From Lacimicrobium alkaliphilum (GTDB lineage Bacteria; Pseudomonadota; Gammaproteobacteria; Enterobacterales; Alteromonadaceae), in contig NZ_NISX01000003.1 of the NCBI RefSeq assembly GCF_002591895.1, positions 17,732 to 81,731 on the forward strand: a stretch of DNA of 64,000 nt, read 5' to 3'. The position numbers and the translations under genes are program-made. Shown piece by piece: positions 28,675 to 35,995 of the stretch (the stretch's first letter is position 1; every line of letters begins with the position of its first letter). The notes beneath the pieces were generated by a model. The model saw nothing but the letters and a program-made list of their open reading frames with translations, had not been told where the DNA came from and searched no databases.

Positions 28675-30138
28675 ATGCAGGCACAGGCAATTACCCCATC
28701 AGCAGACACGGCCGATGCACAAACCCTGTTAATTGACGGGCACTGGCAGGCGGGTAAAACCAGCATGACCATTCACAGCCCTTACGATAACAATGAGCTG
28801 GCCAGAGTGGCCTGCGCCGATAACGAGGACGCGCTGCGGGCAATTAGCAGCGCCCAATCGGCCTTTGCCCGTTACCGCCATCAGCCCAGTAAAGACAGGG
28901 CGCGGCTGTTACAGGACACCGCCAGACTGGTTGAATCGCGCCAGGAAAGTTTTGCCCGTACCATCACGATGGAAACCGGTAAGCCAATTACAGCCGCCCG
29001 TAAAGAGGTTAGTCGCTGCATCAATACCCTGACCCTGGCCGCCGAAGAAGCGATTCGGCTGGTGGGTGAAACCATCCGCTTTGACAGCTTCGACGGCGGC
29101 GAGCAGCGCATTGGCTATTATGAGCATGTGCCGCTGGGCGTGGTGGTGGCGATAACGCCCTTTAACGATCCGCTCAATCTGGCCGCCCATAAACTGGGCC
29201 CGGCGCTGGCTGCGGGCAACACGGTGGTACTCAAACCCTCACAACAGGCGCCGCTGTCTGCATTGCAGCTGGTCCGGGCGCTGGTTGACTGTGGGCTGGA
29301 GCCCGGCAAAGTGAATGTGCTGACCGGTTATGCACGGGATTTTGGCAACACCATGGTCGGTCATAAAGATGTGGCAATGGTGACCTACACCGGTGGCGAA
29401 GCCTCAGCAGAAGTGATTGCGAAAAATGCCGGGATTAAAAAACTGGCCATGGAGCTGGGTGCCAATTCTCCGGTTATTGTGATGGATGATTGTGATCTTG
29501 AGCGTGCCGTTGACGCCTGTGTTTCGGGCTCCTACTCGGCGGTGGGGCAGAACTGTATTGGCGTGCAGCGTATTTATGTACACCGCGATATCTACGACAC
29601 GTTCAGGGCCAAATTTGTGCGCCAGACCCGTCAGTTAAAAGTGGGTGACCCCTTACAGGATGACACCGATCTTGGCCCCATGATCTGTGAGCGTGAGGCC
29701 ATTCGTATCGAAAACTGGGTAAAATCAGCGGTACACAGCGGTGCCAACCTGTTGGTAGGCGGCAGCCGTGACGGTGCCTGTTATCAGCCCACTGCGCTGG
29801 ATAATGTAGCTCAGGATCAAGAGCTTACCTGCCAGGAAGCCTTTGGCCCGGTAGTCAGTCTGTACCCTTTTGAGCATGTGGATAATGCCATTGAACTGGC
29901 TAATCAGGCCGACTACGCCATTCATGGCGCGGTGTTTACCAGCAATATTAACACCGCCAACAAGGTCTCGCGGGGGCTGGATGTGGCCGGGGTGATGGTC
30001 AATGATTCCACCGACTACCGGCTGGATGCCATGCCCTTTGGCGGCGCCCGGCGCGGCAGCATGGGCCGCGAAGGCGTGCGTTTCGCCATAAAAGAAATGA
30101 CCCAGACCAAGGTGATGTGTATTAATCTGGCCAACTAA
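28675..30138 (+). CDS. NAD(P)-dependent aldehyde dehydrogenase
   Basis: This 487-residue ALDH has nucleophile Cys294 (AVGQNCIGVQ), general base Glu260 (AMELGANSP) and the cofactor-binding stretch VVAITPFNDPLN. ATG 28675 has AGGGGGTGAT upstream and lies one base after the TPP-enzyme stop, so the two are tightly coupled: decarboxylase product, then oxidation to an acid or acyl. The family is close to succinate-semialdehyde and lactaldehyde dehydrogenases. It is the last gene of the FAH operon; a 362-base repeat-bearing gap follows. Confidence 0.88.
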   Translation: MQAQAITPSADTADAQTLLIDGHWQAGKTSMTIHSPYDNNELARVACADNEDALRAISSAQSAFARYRHQPSKDRARLLQDTARLVESRQESFARTITMETGKPITAARKEVSRCINTLTLAAEEAIRLVGETIRFDSFDGGEQRIGYYEHVPLGVVVAITPFNDPLNLAAHKLGPALAAGNTVVLKPSQQAPLSALQLVRALVDCGLEPGKVNVLTGYARDFGNTMVGHKDVAMVTYTGGEASAEVIAKNAGIKKLAMELGANSPVIVMDDCDLERAVDACVSGSYSAVGQNCIGVQRIYVHRDIYDTFRAKFVRQTRQLKVGDPLQDDTDLGPMICEREAIRIENWVKSAVHSGANLLVGGSRDGACYQPTALDNVAQDQELTCQEAFGPVVSLYPFEHVDNAIELANQADYAIHGAVFTSNINTANKVSRGLDVAGVMVNDSTDYRLDAMPFGGARRGSMGREGVRFAIKEMTQTKVMCINLAN

Positions 30139-30155
30139 GACTGACCGTCAAACCT

Positions 30156-30345
30156 GGCATCCAGTAACCTTTAAGAACCATAAAATTAACCACAGAGACA
30201 CAGAGAACACAGAGGTGTTAAGGATTTAATGCCCTTTACTTCTCTGTGTTCTCCGCCTGCCCAGCCCCTTTGATTAACTGTTTCTGAAAAGCAATACTGC
30301 TTAGTTAAAAATCACAGGTGCCGGGTGACTCTGTGGTGAAATTCG
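30156..30345 (+). repeat. Dispersed CACAGAG-type repeat, copy 2, apparently interrupted
   Basis: The stretch 30156-30216 (GGCATCCAGTAACCTTTAAG, ACCA, then ACCACAGAGACACAGAGAACACAGAGG) aligns with 49963-50024 and partly with 55-95. A reverse-oriented arm follows: TCTCTGTGTTCTC at 30241-30253, resuming as GTGACTCTGTGGTGAA at 30325-30340. Copy 1 has these two parts contiguous, so about 70 bases seem inserted here. The rest of the 30139-30500 gap holds TTCGTGCATTTCGTGTTGTTCGTGG (in two parts), another common intergenic repeat type, and the GntR promoter. Confidence 0.55.
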
Positions 30346-30440
30346 TTTTTCGTTCGTGCATTTCGTGTTGTTCGTGGTTAACCTACCCTCTGATTTACCA
30401 GGATACATGCACACAAAGCGCTGATTATGTATATAAACAG

Positions 30441-30498
30441 TTGCAACTCTGCGGTCATCTCGTACTATAAGCTCAGTTTACCCTTTTAAGTATACAAT
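30441..30498 (+). promoter_or_regulatory. Promoter and autoregulatory operator of the GntR gene
   Basis: TTGCAA (30441-30446) and TACTAT (30463-30468) are spaced by 16 bases, a fair sigma-70 promoter. The operator AAGTATACAAT (30488-30498), the complement of ATTGTATACTT, follows downstream and ends two bases before the ATG. No Shine-Dalgarno sequence is visible because the operator takes its place. Repressor binding would block both transcription and the start region. Confidence 0.5.
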
Positions 30499-30500
30499 CT

Positions 30501-31154
30501 ATGGCCAACCTGACGATTTCCGATAAGATTTATAATCAGCTTTCTGCACAAATCATCTCCGGCGAGATCAAACCCGGACAAAAACTCGAAGAGCAGGACA
30601 TTGCCAACCAGTTTGGCGTCTCCCGTACGCCGATTCGCGAAGCCTTTCGCCTGTTGCACACCAGTGGCCTGGTGGAGAGCAAGGCGCACCGTGGTGTGAC
30701 CGTGATTGAACTGGATATCGAACAGCTGGGTGATATGTACGAAGCCCTGCAGGAACTGGAAGCCTTATGTGCCCGATTAAGTGCAGAGCGGATGACGGCG
30801 GTGGAGCGCAAGCAGATAGAGCGGATGCACCAGCAATCCAAACAGGCCGTTGAAGAAGAAGATGTCGAGCGTTTTGCCGAGCTTAATGACCAACTGCACA
30901 GCGCCATCCATCAGGGCTCACGCAATAAAACCCTGCTCGAAACCATCGCCAAGATGCGCAAACGCCTGACTCTTTACCGTCAGCCCTGGCTGTTTGAAAA
31001 GCGTAACCGTCTGGAAACCTCATTCAGCGAACATGGCGAACTGGTTGACGCGATTCTCAAGGGCGACAAAGACAAAGCCTTTGAAGCCATGCGCAACCAT
31101 ATCTCCAATACCAGCCTCGGCACCCTTGACTATCTGATGAGCCAGAAGCCTTAA
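30501..31154 (+). CDS. GntR-family regulator, FCD (FadR/VanR-type) subfamily
   Basis: This 217-residue regulator has an N-terminal winged helix (about 1-70: LSAQIISGEIKPGQKLEEQDIANQFGVSRTPIREAFRLL, quoted here as a domain landmark only by its ends LSAQII and EAFRLL) and a helical FCD ligand-binding domain (about 80-210). Metal-site histidine and aspartate candidates appear in ELNDQLHSAIHQGS and MRNHISNT. FCD regulators usually repress catabolic operons until a carboxylic acid ligand binds. GTATAC operators fit the FadR-group half-site rule, and one lies at its own start, which makes it the likely controller of the 19-30 kb and 38-42 kb catabolic genes. Confidence 0.88.
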   Translation: MANLTISDKIYNQLSAQIISGEIKPGQKLEEQDIANQFGVSRTPIREAFRLLHTSGLVESKAHRGVTVIELDIEQLGDMYEALQELEALCARLSAERMTAVERKQIERMHQQSKQAVEEEDVERFAELNDQLHSAIHQGSRNKTLLETIAKMRKRLTLYRQPWLFEKRNRLETSFSEHGELVDAILKGDKDKAFEAMRNHISNTSLGTLDYLMSQKP

Positions 31155-31318
31155 AGCATCAGAGTTAATATTGAAGGTAGGGATTCCGCGGTAAATCACT
31201 CATTTAATATAAAGTACCAAAAGCGGTTTTAAGTAGCCTTTCGCCAATGACGGCCATTAAATTTATAGCTGACTCTTTTATTTGGGTGTAGAAGAAAAAA
31301 TACCCCTGAGAGATAAAA

Positions 31319-31345
31319 AGGCCTTGTCGCAATGCAACAAGGCCT
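31319..31345 (-). terminator. Intrinsic terminator of the HigA-like gene
   Basis: AGGCCTTGT pairs with ACAAGGCCT around a nine-base loop. On the minus strand it is followed by TTTTTATC. It lies 56 bases beyond the minus-strand stop at 31402. Confidence 0.75.
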
Positions 31346-31401
31346 CCTGAACAACGACGTCAGCTTAACTGACATGCACTACCGCTCTACAGGGCCTGTA
31401 A

Positions 31402-31680
31402 TCAACTGGCCATCGCCAGATGCTTGGCTTTATCAGCCTGTCGCTGTGCTTCCAGATTAAACAGTGTATCTATGTCCATCTCCAATCCCTTATTCAGCTT
31501 CGCGGCCATTTCAGGTGTCAGAGCAGCACCACTCAGGAAGCGGCTAAGTGTAGATTGGTTAACCCCAATCATCTTCGCGGCACGGCTTGGGCTTAAACCC
31601 CGAAGTTCGATCTTACGCTTCACATAGTGCGCAGGCCCTTTCGGGGGCTTTAGCACTGAAGCAAGTCTTTGATTTAACAT
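31402..31680 (-). CDS. HigA-like XRE-family antitoxin/regulator
   Basis: This 92-residue protein has a helix-turn-helix around residues 30-70 (SPSRAAKMIGVNQSTLSRFLSG) with the ALTPEMAAKLNKGL continuation seen in HigA antitoxins (VapI group). AGGAG lies seven bases before the ATG. No RelE/HigB-type toxin is beside it. The only neighbour on the same strand is the unknown 87-residue gene 97 bases upstream. It may be an orphan antitoxin, part of an unrecognised toxin pair, or a plain repressor. Confidence 0.7.
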   Translation of the reverse strand: MLNQRLASVLKPPKGPAHYVKRKIELRGLSPSRAAKMIGVNQSTLSRFLSGAALTPEMAAKLNKGLEMDIDTLFNLEAQRQADKAKHLAMAS

Positions 31681-31777
31681 GTAAAAACTCCTGCAAGAGT
31701 AACCATCGCTGCAAATTTTTTATTTGTGTATTAATAGATACTCTAATAAATACCGAAAACACCGTATCGCCAAACTT

Positions 31778-32041
31778 TCAGTCATAGTGTTTGACGGTCA
31801 GTACAGCTTCGCCTTTCTGGTTTACTTCAATCTGCACAGATGCGGCCACATGCTGTGCATTGGTTTTAGCCAGAAAGGTGAGACGCCCTTCCGTTAACTC
31901 AACATCATCGTAGATTGTCATCAGAGCTTTAATGCTCGGTGCAGCTTCCACTGCATAAATAAAGTCAGACACTTCATCCAAAGCCATTGTGCCTAATTGT
32001 TGAATTGCCATGACCGAGGTTTCATCGATAGATATTTCCAT
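31778..32041 (-). CDS. Unknown acidic 87-residue protein upstream of the HigA-like gene
   Basis: I do not recognise this protein. It is acidic (rich in Glu and Asp), soluble, and seems to end in a beta-rich part (RLTFLAKTNAQHVAASVQIEVNQKG). GAGG lies upstream of the ATG. It precedes a HigA-like gene in the toxin-first order of higBA, but its acidity is unlike RelE/HigB toxins, which are basic. A triple TGCGCAT repeat lies about 55-75 bases before its start and could be a regulatory site. Confidence 0.55.
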   Translation of the reverse strand: MEISIDETSVMAIQQLGTMALDEVSDFIYAVEAAPSIKALMTIYDDVELTEGRLTFLAKTNAQHVAASVQIEVNQKGEAVLTVKHYD

Positions 32042-32095
32042 TCTCTCTACCTCTATTTATGGTGCAAAGCCAATTGCCAACACTTTTATTGTATA

Positions 32096-32116
32096 TGCGC
32101 ATTGCGCATTGCGCAA
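32096..32116. repeat. Three tandem 7-base TGCGCAW repeats
   Basis: TGCGCAT, TGCGCAT and TGCGCAA are head to tail, each containing the palindrome TGCGCA. They lie upstream of the 87-residue gene. They could be an operator for the HigA-like helix-turn-helix protein or a simple tandem repeat. The flanking 32117-32360 shows no convincing gene. Confidence 0.45.
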
Positions 32117-32360
32117 TACTTGCCATTCTCTTGCACTCCTTATCCAGATCGCTTAATAAAGGGGAAAGATCCTGTCTTGCACGCTGTACAATATTCTCTG
32201 AGCCGCCCTTAATTCTCTTATCCGGAAGTGGCTTTGGAGCTGAGGGTAACAACACGGGCTAATGGGCCACCAACCAAATCTGCGGGGAGATCACCAGTAC
32301 CGCAAGGTTAATCCTATTTAAAATGGCAGCTCTGCTTTTCACAACCTAAAGAGTTTAGCT

Positions 32361-32930
32361 TTACGTTGCCTTATCCTTTTCTACAAACTCGCGGCAAATC
32401 AGGCCGATTTCCTGTTCACCTAATGGCTCCTGAGTGAGTCCGCAAACAAAGCCTGAGTCTGTTGTCTGGTTATACCGGCAACTCTGACACACGCCAAAAC
32501 CCTTGCGCCCTGTGCTCACCTGATAGTGGCGTAACAACGTCTTTAACGAGCTACTGATCCGTTGATGCTCCTGTTCAGATAGCCCTTTAACCATGTCACG
32601 AAACTGCACCGATGGGTACGTTTGCGCCAGATAATCCAGGCCGGCCTGAGTGGCAGTCAGGTGAGTAACGCGTTTATCGACACTGTCCTTCTTTTTCTCA
32701 ATTAATCCCTTGGTTTCAAGCACTTTAAGGGTCTGTGAAACGGTTCCCTTGGTGAGCCCTAAATAGTCAGTTACTGCAAGCAAGGTATCTGAGTAGCGAT
32801 TGCAAATCGACAGGTAATACAACGCCTCCTGCTGCACCGGCAGCAAGCCCAACTGCGCCCCCTGGTTGCGGGACTCGTAACGCAGCATATTGGCAATGCG
32901 CTCGATAAGAATAAAGATATCACTGTTCAT
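32361..32930 (-). CDS. MarR-family regulator with a C-terminal cysteine cluster
   Basis: This protein of about 189 residues has a MarR winged helix (about 20-120, with LGLTKGTVSQTLKVLETKGLI as recognition region ends LGLTKG and KGLI). A C-terminal extension holds four or five cysteines (CQSC, then CGL and ICREF), suggesting a metal or redox-sensing site. The ATG at 32930 is chosen because an upstream in-frame ATG (32996) would place coding sequence across the repeated TTTCGACT sites. It is divergent from the exported protein at 33074 and probably represses it. Confidence 0.75.
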   Translation of the reverse strand: MNSDIFILIERIANMLRYESRNQGAQLGLLPVQQEALYYLSICNRYSDTLLAVTDYLGLTKGTVSQTLKVLETKGLIEKKKDSVDKRVTHLTATQAGLDYLAQTYPSVQFRDMVKGLSEQEHQRISSSLKTLLRHYQVSTGRKGFGVCQSCRYNQTTDSGFVCGLTQEPLGEQEIGLICREFVEKDKAT

Positions 32931-32937
32931 CGGCTCA

Positions 32938-33049
32938 TAGTATCGAGTCAAAACTGCCACCACAAGCACAAAAATCATTTTATAGTTTCGACTCAATACC
33001 TTGTTGACAAACCCAGCAAATGTCGCTCTAATAAATATGGTTTCGACTA
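32938..33049. promoter_or_regulatory. Candidate MarR operator sites
   Basis: GTTTCGACT occurs at about 32985-32993 and again at 33040-33048, in both cases followed by A/C-rich DNA. An inverted, imperfect form (ATCGAGTCAAAAC) lies at 32942-32954. They occupy the divergent promoter region between the MarR gene and the exported protein gene, a layout typical of MarR autoregulation. Confidence 0.45.
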
Positions 33050-33073
33050 AAAACTAATACAGGAGAGATATTC

Positions 33074-33727
33074 ATGAACAAACTGGTACAGGTTACCTCC
33101 ACACTTTTACTAACAAGCGTATTTGCGCAGGCTCACAATCAACATCAGGGGCATATACTGGCAGAAAAATCAGCGGCAGTGCCTGCTGAATTTGACCTGG
33201 TACATACCAAGGTAACCACTGACAATGGCCATTTAGTTTTCCAGCAAGAAGTAACTGGCACAGCGGGTGGCAGCAAACCTGAAGCAATTGGCAGCCTTGC
33301 CGGTGCTGAGGTTTATAGCTATGTCTGGCCAACCAGCCTGAACTCGGCACAAGTAGGGTTTGAAAAAGATCAGGGTATCCTGGCTTTAGCCCTGACGATT
33401 CACCCTGATTTTGACGACACCCCCTTATACGACGAAGACAACGATGGCATTAAAGATAACGATGGTGACAATTGGCATAGCCACTGGGTAGTACTGGTTA
33501 AGGATGACAGTTGTGGGCCGGGTGCACTGAAAGTCAAAGATATTGCCGCCGGCAGCAACCCCAGAATGCCCGAAACCTGGCCTGAGTTACCGATTTTTAT
33601 TGACAGCCCCGGTTATGATTTCGATATAGACCAGTCTGAAGTGCTGGTAAGAGTGCCTTTAAACAGGGTGAACATTGCTGAGTCATTTGCCTTTGATGGC
33701 GTTACCAGTGCACTGCGCATCAACTAG
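33074..33727 (+). CDS. Exported protein of unknown function with an acidic Asp/Asn loop
   Basis: This 217-residue protein has a signal peptide (about 1-20, cut near FAQA), a His-rich mature N terminus (HNQHQGH) and a calcium-binding-like DEDNDGIKDNDGDNWH loop around residue 125 similar to thrombospondin type-3 repeats. I cannot name its family. GGAGAG lies upstream of the ATG. It is divergent from a MarR regulator with a cysteine cluster, which together with the histidines could mean metal or oxidative-stress response; this is speculation. Confidence 0.7.
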   Translation: MNKLVQVTSTLLLTSVFAQAHNQHQGHILAEKSAAVPAEFDLVHTKVTTDNGHLVFQQEVTGTAGGSKPEAIGSLAGAEVYSYVWPTSLNSAQVGFEKDQGILALALTIHPDFDDTPLYDEDNDGIKDNDGDNWHSHWVVLVKDDSCGPGALKVKDIAAGSNPRMPETWPELPIFIDSPGYDFDIDQSEVLVRVPLNRVNIAESFAFDGVTSALRIN

Positions 33728-33822
33728 CAGGTACACAATCCATTGCTGTGTGTGAGCAAAGTCTTTGATATAGCGTCTGGTGACTTAAGTCTGCCCGGTC
33801 AGAGCCAATAAGGAGAACAGCG

Positions 33823-34068
33823 ATGCAAGTTCATGTTTACGATACCCATGTCCACACCAGCGCTGGTCAGTACCTTCACTTTGATGTGCTGGTTGACGAT
33901 AGCAACGTCGGGCAGGTTAAACAGTTTGCACAGGATTATTTAACCTCCCTGGGCGTAACAGCTGATAAGATAACCCAAAGCCGCTGCAACTTTTGCCACA
34001 GCGAAATCGCCAATCCCGAAGTCGCGCTGGCGATTGAAAACAACGGGCACAGCATTTTAGTGCTTTAG
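33823..34068 (+). CDS. DUF2024 family protein
   Basis: This 81-residue protein matches my memory of DUF2024: VYDTHVHTSAGQYLHFDVLV at the N terminus and QSRCNFCHSE with paired cysteines near the end. The function is unknown. AAGGAG precedes the ATG and an intrinsic terminator follows at once, so with the 95-base gap to the exported protein gene it may be the second gene of that unit or independent. Confidence 0.75.
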   Translation: MQVHVYDTHVHTSAGQYLHFDVLVDDSNVGQVKQFAQDYLTSLGVTADKITQSRCNFCHSEIANPEVALAIENNGHSILVL

Positions 34069-34077
34069 AAACATCGA

Positions 34078-34108
34078 AAGCCAAAACCGCTTTAATCGGT
34101 TTTGGCTT
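34078..34108 (+). terminator. Intrinsic terminator after the DUF2024 gene
   Basis: AAGCCAAAACCG pairs perfectly with CGGTTTTGGCTT around a seven-base loop, 10 bases after the stop codon. The T-rich part is within the stem, and only a weak tail (ATC) follows, so efficiency may be moderate. Confidence 0.7.
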
Positions 34109-34212
34109 ATCCCCAGCAAATCCGCCCGGATACCAGAGACATATTCATCGGTGTGGTGGTTTTACAAAGAGCGGCAGAGGGCATATAGCAGAATTTTGCC
34201 CCACAAAGGGCT

Positions 34213-35443
34213 CCAGGGCGAGATCGCGAACAATTATCGACCAGTTAAGCAGCTAAATAATCGATCGATTTGACGATCAGTTCTAGTCGTGATCATATAC
34301 TCTCTTTTACGGAGAGCCCCAATGAGCCTGACTTTGCTGACTGACCACTTTGCCGACATTGAAGACCCAAGGCAAGCATCAAAAGTAACCTATGAACTGT
34401 TTGATGTCCTGTTTTTAACTCTGACAGCGGTCATCTCAGGCGCAGAAGGCTGGGAAGAAATCGAGGATTTTGGCCATCTTCGGCTCGAATGGCTGAAAAA
34501 GTACGGTGATTTCAGTCACGGCATACCGGTACATGACACTATTGCCAGACTTGTTTGTCGAATCGACCTGCAGGCATTCCATCAGCGGTTTATTCAGTGG
34601 ATGCAGGCGACTGAAGAATTCACTGATAAAGAAGTCGTTGCTGTTGATGGTAAGACGCTACGTCGCTCGTACAAGCGCAACGACAGGCAATCGACACTGC
34701 ACATGATAAGTGCTTTTGCCACCAAAAACGGTGTTGTCCTGGGTCAGCGACGGACGGATGAGAAATCGAACGAGATTACCGCCGTACCTGAGTTATTAGC
34801 GCTATTGGAACTAGAAGGGGCGATGGTGACGCTCGACGCCATGAGCTGCCAAAAGCAAATCGTGAAGACGATAGTCAAGAAGAAAGCCGACTACTGCATT
34901 GCAGTGAAAAAGAACCAAAAATCGCTATATCAGGCGCTTCAGGATGCATTCGAACTCAGTGACAGCCACGAACCTGGACATCTTGAGCAAGAGCATGGTC
35001 GTGTAGAATATCGCGCCTATGATGTCTTGTCGGCACTTGAACTGCCGGCAAGCCTACGTTCAGTCTGGTCATCGCTCGCAACCATTGGCCGCGCCACGTA
35101 CTATCGTTTGGCGAATGGCAAAGAGCAGTTGCAGTATCGTTATTATATAAGCTCAGCAAGCTTATCCGCAGAGCAGTTTGCCAGCACAGTGCGAGCTCAT
35201 TGGGGCGTTGAAAACCGACTGCATTGGGTTCTCGATGTGACGATGCGTGAAGATGACTGCCCAATTAGCCGTGGCCATGCTGCAGATAACCTGGCGTGTT
35301 TCCGGCATGTCGCGCTGAACCAAATACGCCGTGAGAAGACAATAAAAGCGAGTGTCAATCGCAAACAGAAGATGGCAACAATGAGCGAAGAAGTGCTGGA
35401 TTTAATCGTGAATGCTTAAAAAACGTTCACGCTCTTGCCCTGG
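34213..35443 (+). mobile_element. ISAs1-family insertion sequence
   Basis: Terminal inverted repeats match at 16 of 19 positions: CCAGGGCGAGATCGCGAAC at 34213-34231 and, on the other strand, CCAGGGCAAGAGCGTGAAC at 35425-35443. They enclose one intact transposase gene, giving an element of about 1.23 kb. I see no 8-base target duplication: the flanks AAAGGGCT and CTTTGAAT differ. The insertion may be old, or a rearrangement may have removed one flank. Confidence 0.85.
34322..35419 (+). CDS. ISAs1-family DDE transposase
   Basis: This protein of about 365 residues is intact. It has the family N-terminal DUF4372-like/DDE_Tnp_1-associated region (DHFADIEDPR, ISGAEGWEEIEDFG) and a DDE catalytic domain: VAVDGKTLRRS, VTLDAMSCQK and HWGVENRLHWVLDVTMREDD. 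Its size matches intact ISAs1 transposases. ATG 34322 is preceded by GGAGAG. No frameshift or internal stop is seen, so the element may be active. Confidence 0.92.
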   Translation: MSLTLLTDHFADIEDPRQASKVTYELFDVLFLTLTAVISGAEGWEEIEDFGHLRLEWLKKYGDFSHGIPVHDTIARLVCRIDLQAFHQRFIQWMQATEEFTDKEVVAVDGKTLRRSYKRNDRQSTLHMISAFATKNGVVLGQRRTDEKSNEITAVPELLALLELEGAMVTLDAMSCQKQIVKTIVKKKADYCIAVKKNQKSLYQALQDAFELSDSHEPGHLEQEHGRVEYRAYDVLSALELPASLRSVWSSLATIGRATYYRLANGKEQLQYRYYISSASLSAEQFASTVRAHWGVENRLHWVLDVTMREDDCPISRGHAADNLACFRHVALNQIRREKTIKASVNRKQKMATMSEEVLDLIVNA

Positions 35444-35872
35444 CTTTGAATATAAACTTTGTTCACCACAGCTCCTCGTAATAAAACTGAATTTTAATCA
35501 GCCACCCTGTTTTTACAATGACATTTAATATCCCGCTCCGGGGGAGAATATGTCCCACTGATTTAGCCTGTTATCTGCTATTGCGAAATCTTTTCAAAGT
35601 TTGACGCCGCAACTGAGCAGACACCAGCAATTATCACTGACTCACCTCGTGCTAGCGCTTCAGTTGTAAAATTATTCTGCATGCCTTCTTCTTATGGCAG
35701 GTGACAACGTCTTCGCGGCAAGAGGTTTTAAATAAGAGCGGAAGACGTCTTTTTGGGTTTTTGTAGCATGTTTCGGTGATGGATACTAATTCAGAGTCTT
35801 AACCGGGACGGCGCATCAGCGGGAAAATCATCTGTACCGGGCAATCAGGTTTAAAGAGAGGCTTTGCTACGT
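35444..35872. other. Non-coding stretch right of the IS with an isolated hairpin
   Basis: No gene with a credible start or family pattern was seen here. The notable structure is ACGTCTTC (35707-35714) pairing with GAAGACGT (35741-35748) around a 26-base loop, followed on the plus strand by CTTTTTGGG. It looks like a terminator but has no gene in front of it, so it may be the remnant of a deleted gene. Confidence 0.4.
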
Positions 35873-35906
35873 AAAAAGAGCAGAGATTGCTTAGTGCAAT
35901 ATCTGC
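35873..35906 (-). terminator. Intrinsic terminator of the blaI-M56 operon
   Basis: On the minus strand GCAGATATTGC pairs with GCAATCTCTGC (one mismatch) around a five-base loop and is followed by TCTTTTTAC. It lies 90 bases beyond the M56 stop codon at 35996. Confidence 0.75.
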
Positions 35907-35995
35907 CCTTGCCCTCAAACTGCGCTGCTATCTTATTTCAAAAACTAAGACCTTTGTTCTCTACACATGACCGGTACGTTTATCTTGTTTCGTTC

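Noticed and set aside
32085-32102. ATTGTATATGCGC as another GntR operator
   Set aside because: The central GTATAC is broken (GTATAT) and the neighbouring genes are not catabolic.
32022-32255. Minus-strand 77-residue open frame upstream of the 87-residue gene
   Set aside because: It overlaps the next start by 20 bases, crosses the tandem repeat, has no SD support that I can see and no family pattern.
35700-35760. Integron attC-like site
   Set aside because: The stem lacks the conserved RYYYAAC/GTTRRRY ends and no integrase or cassette is present.
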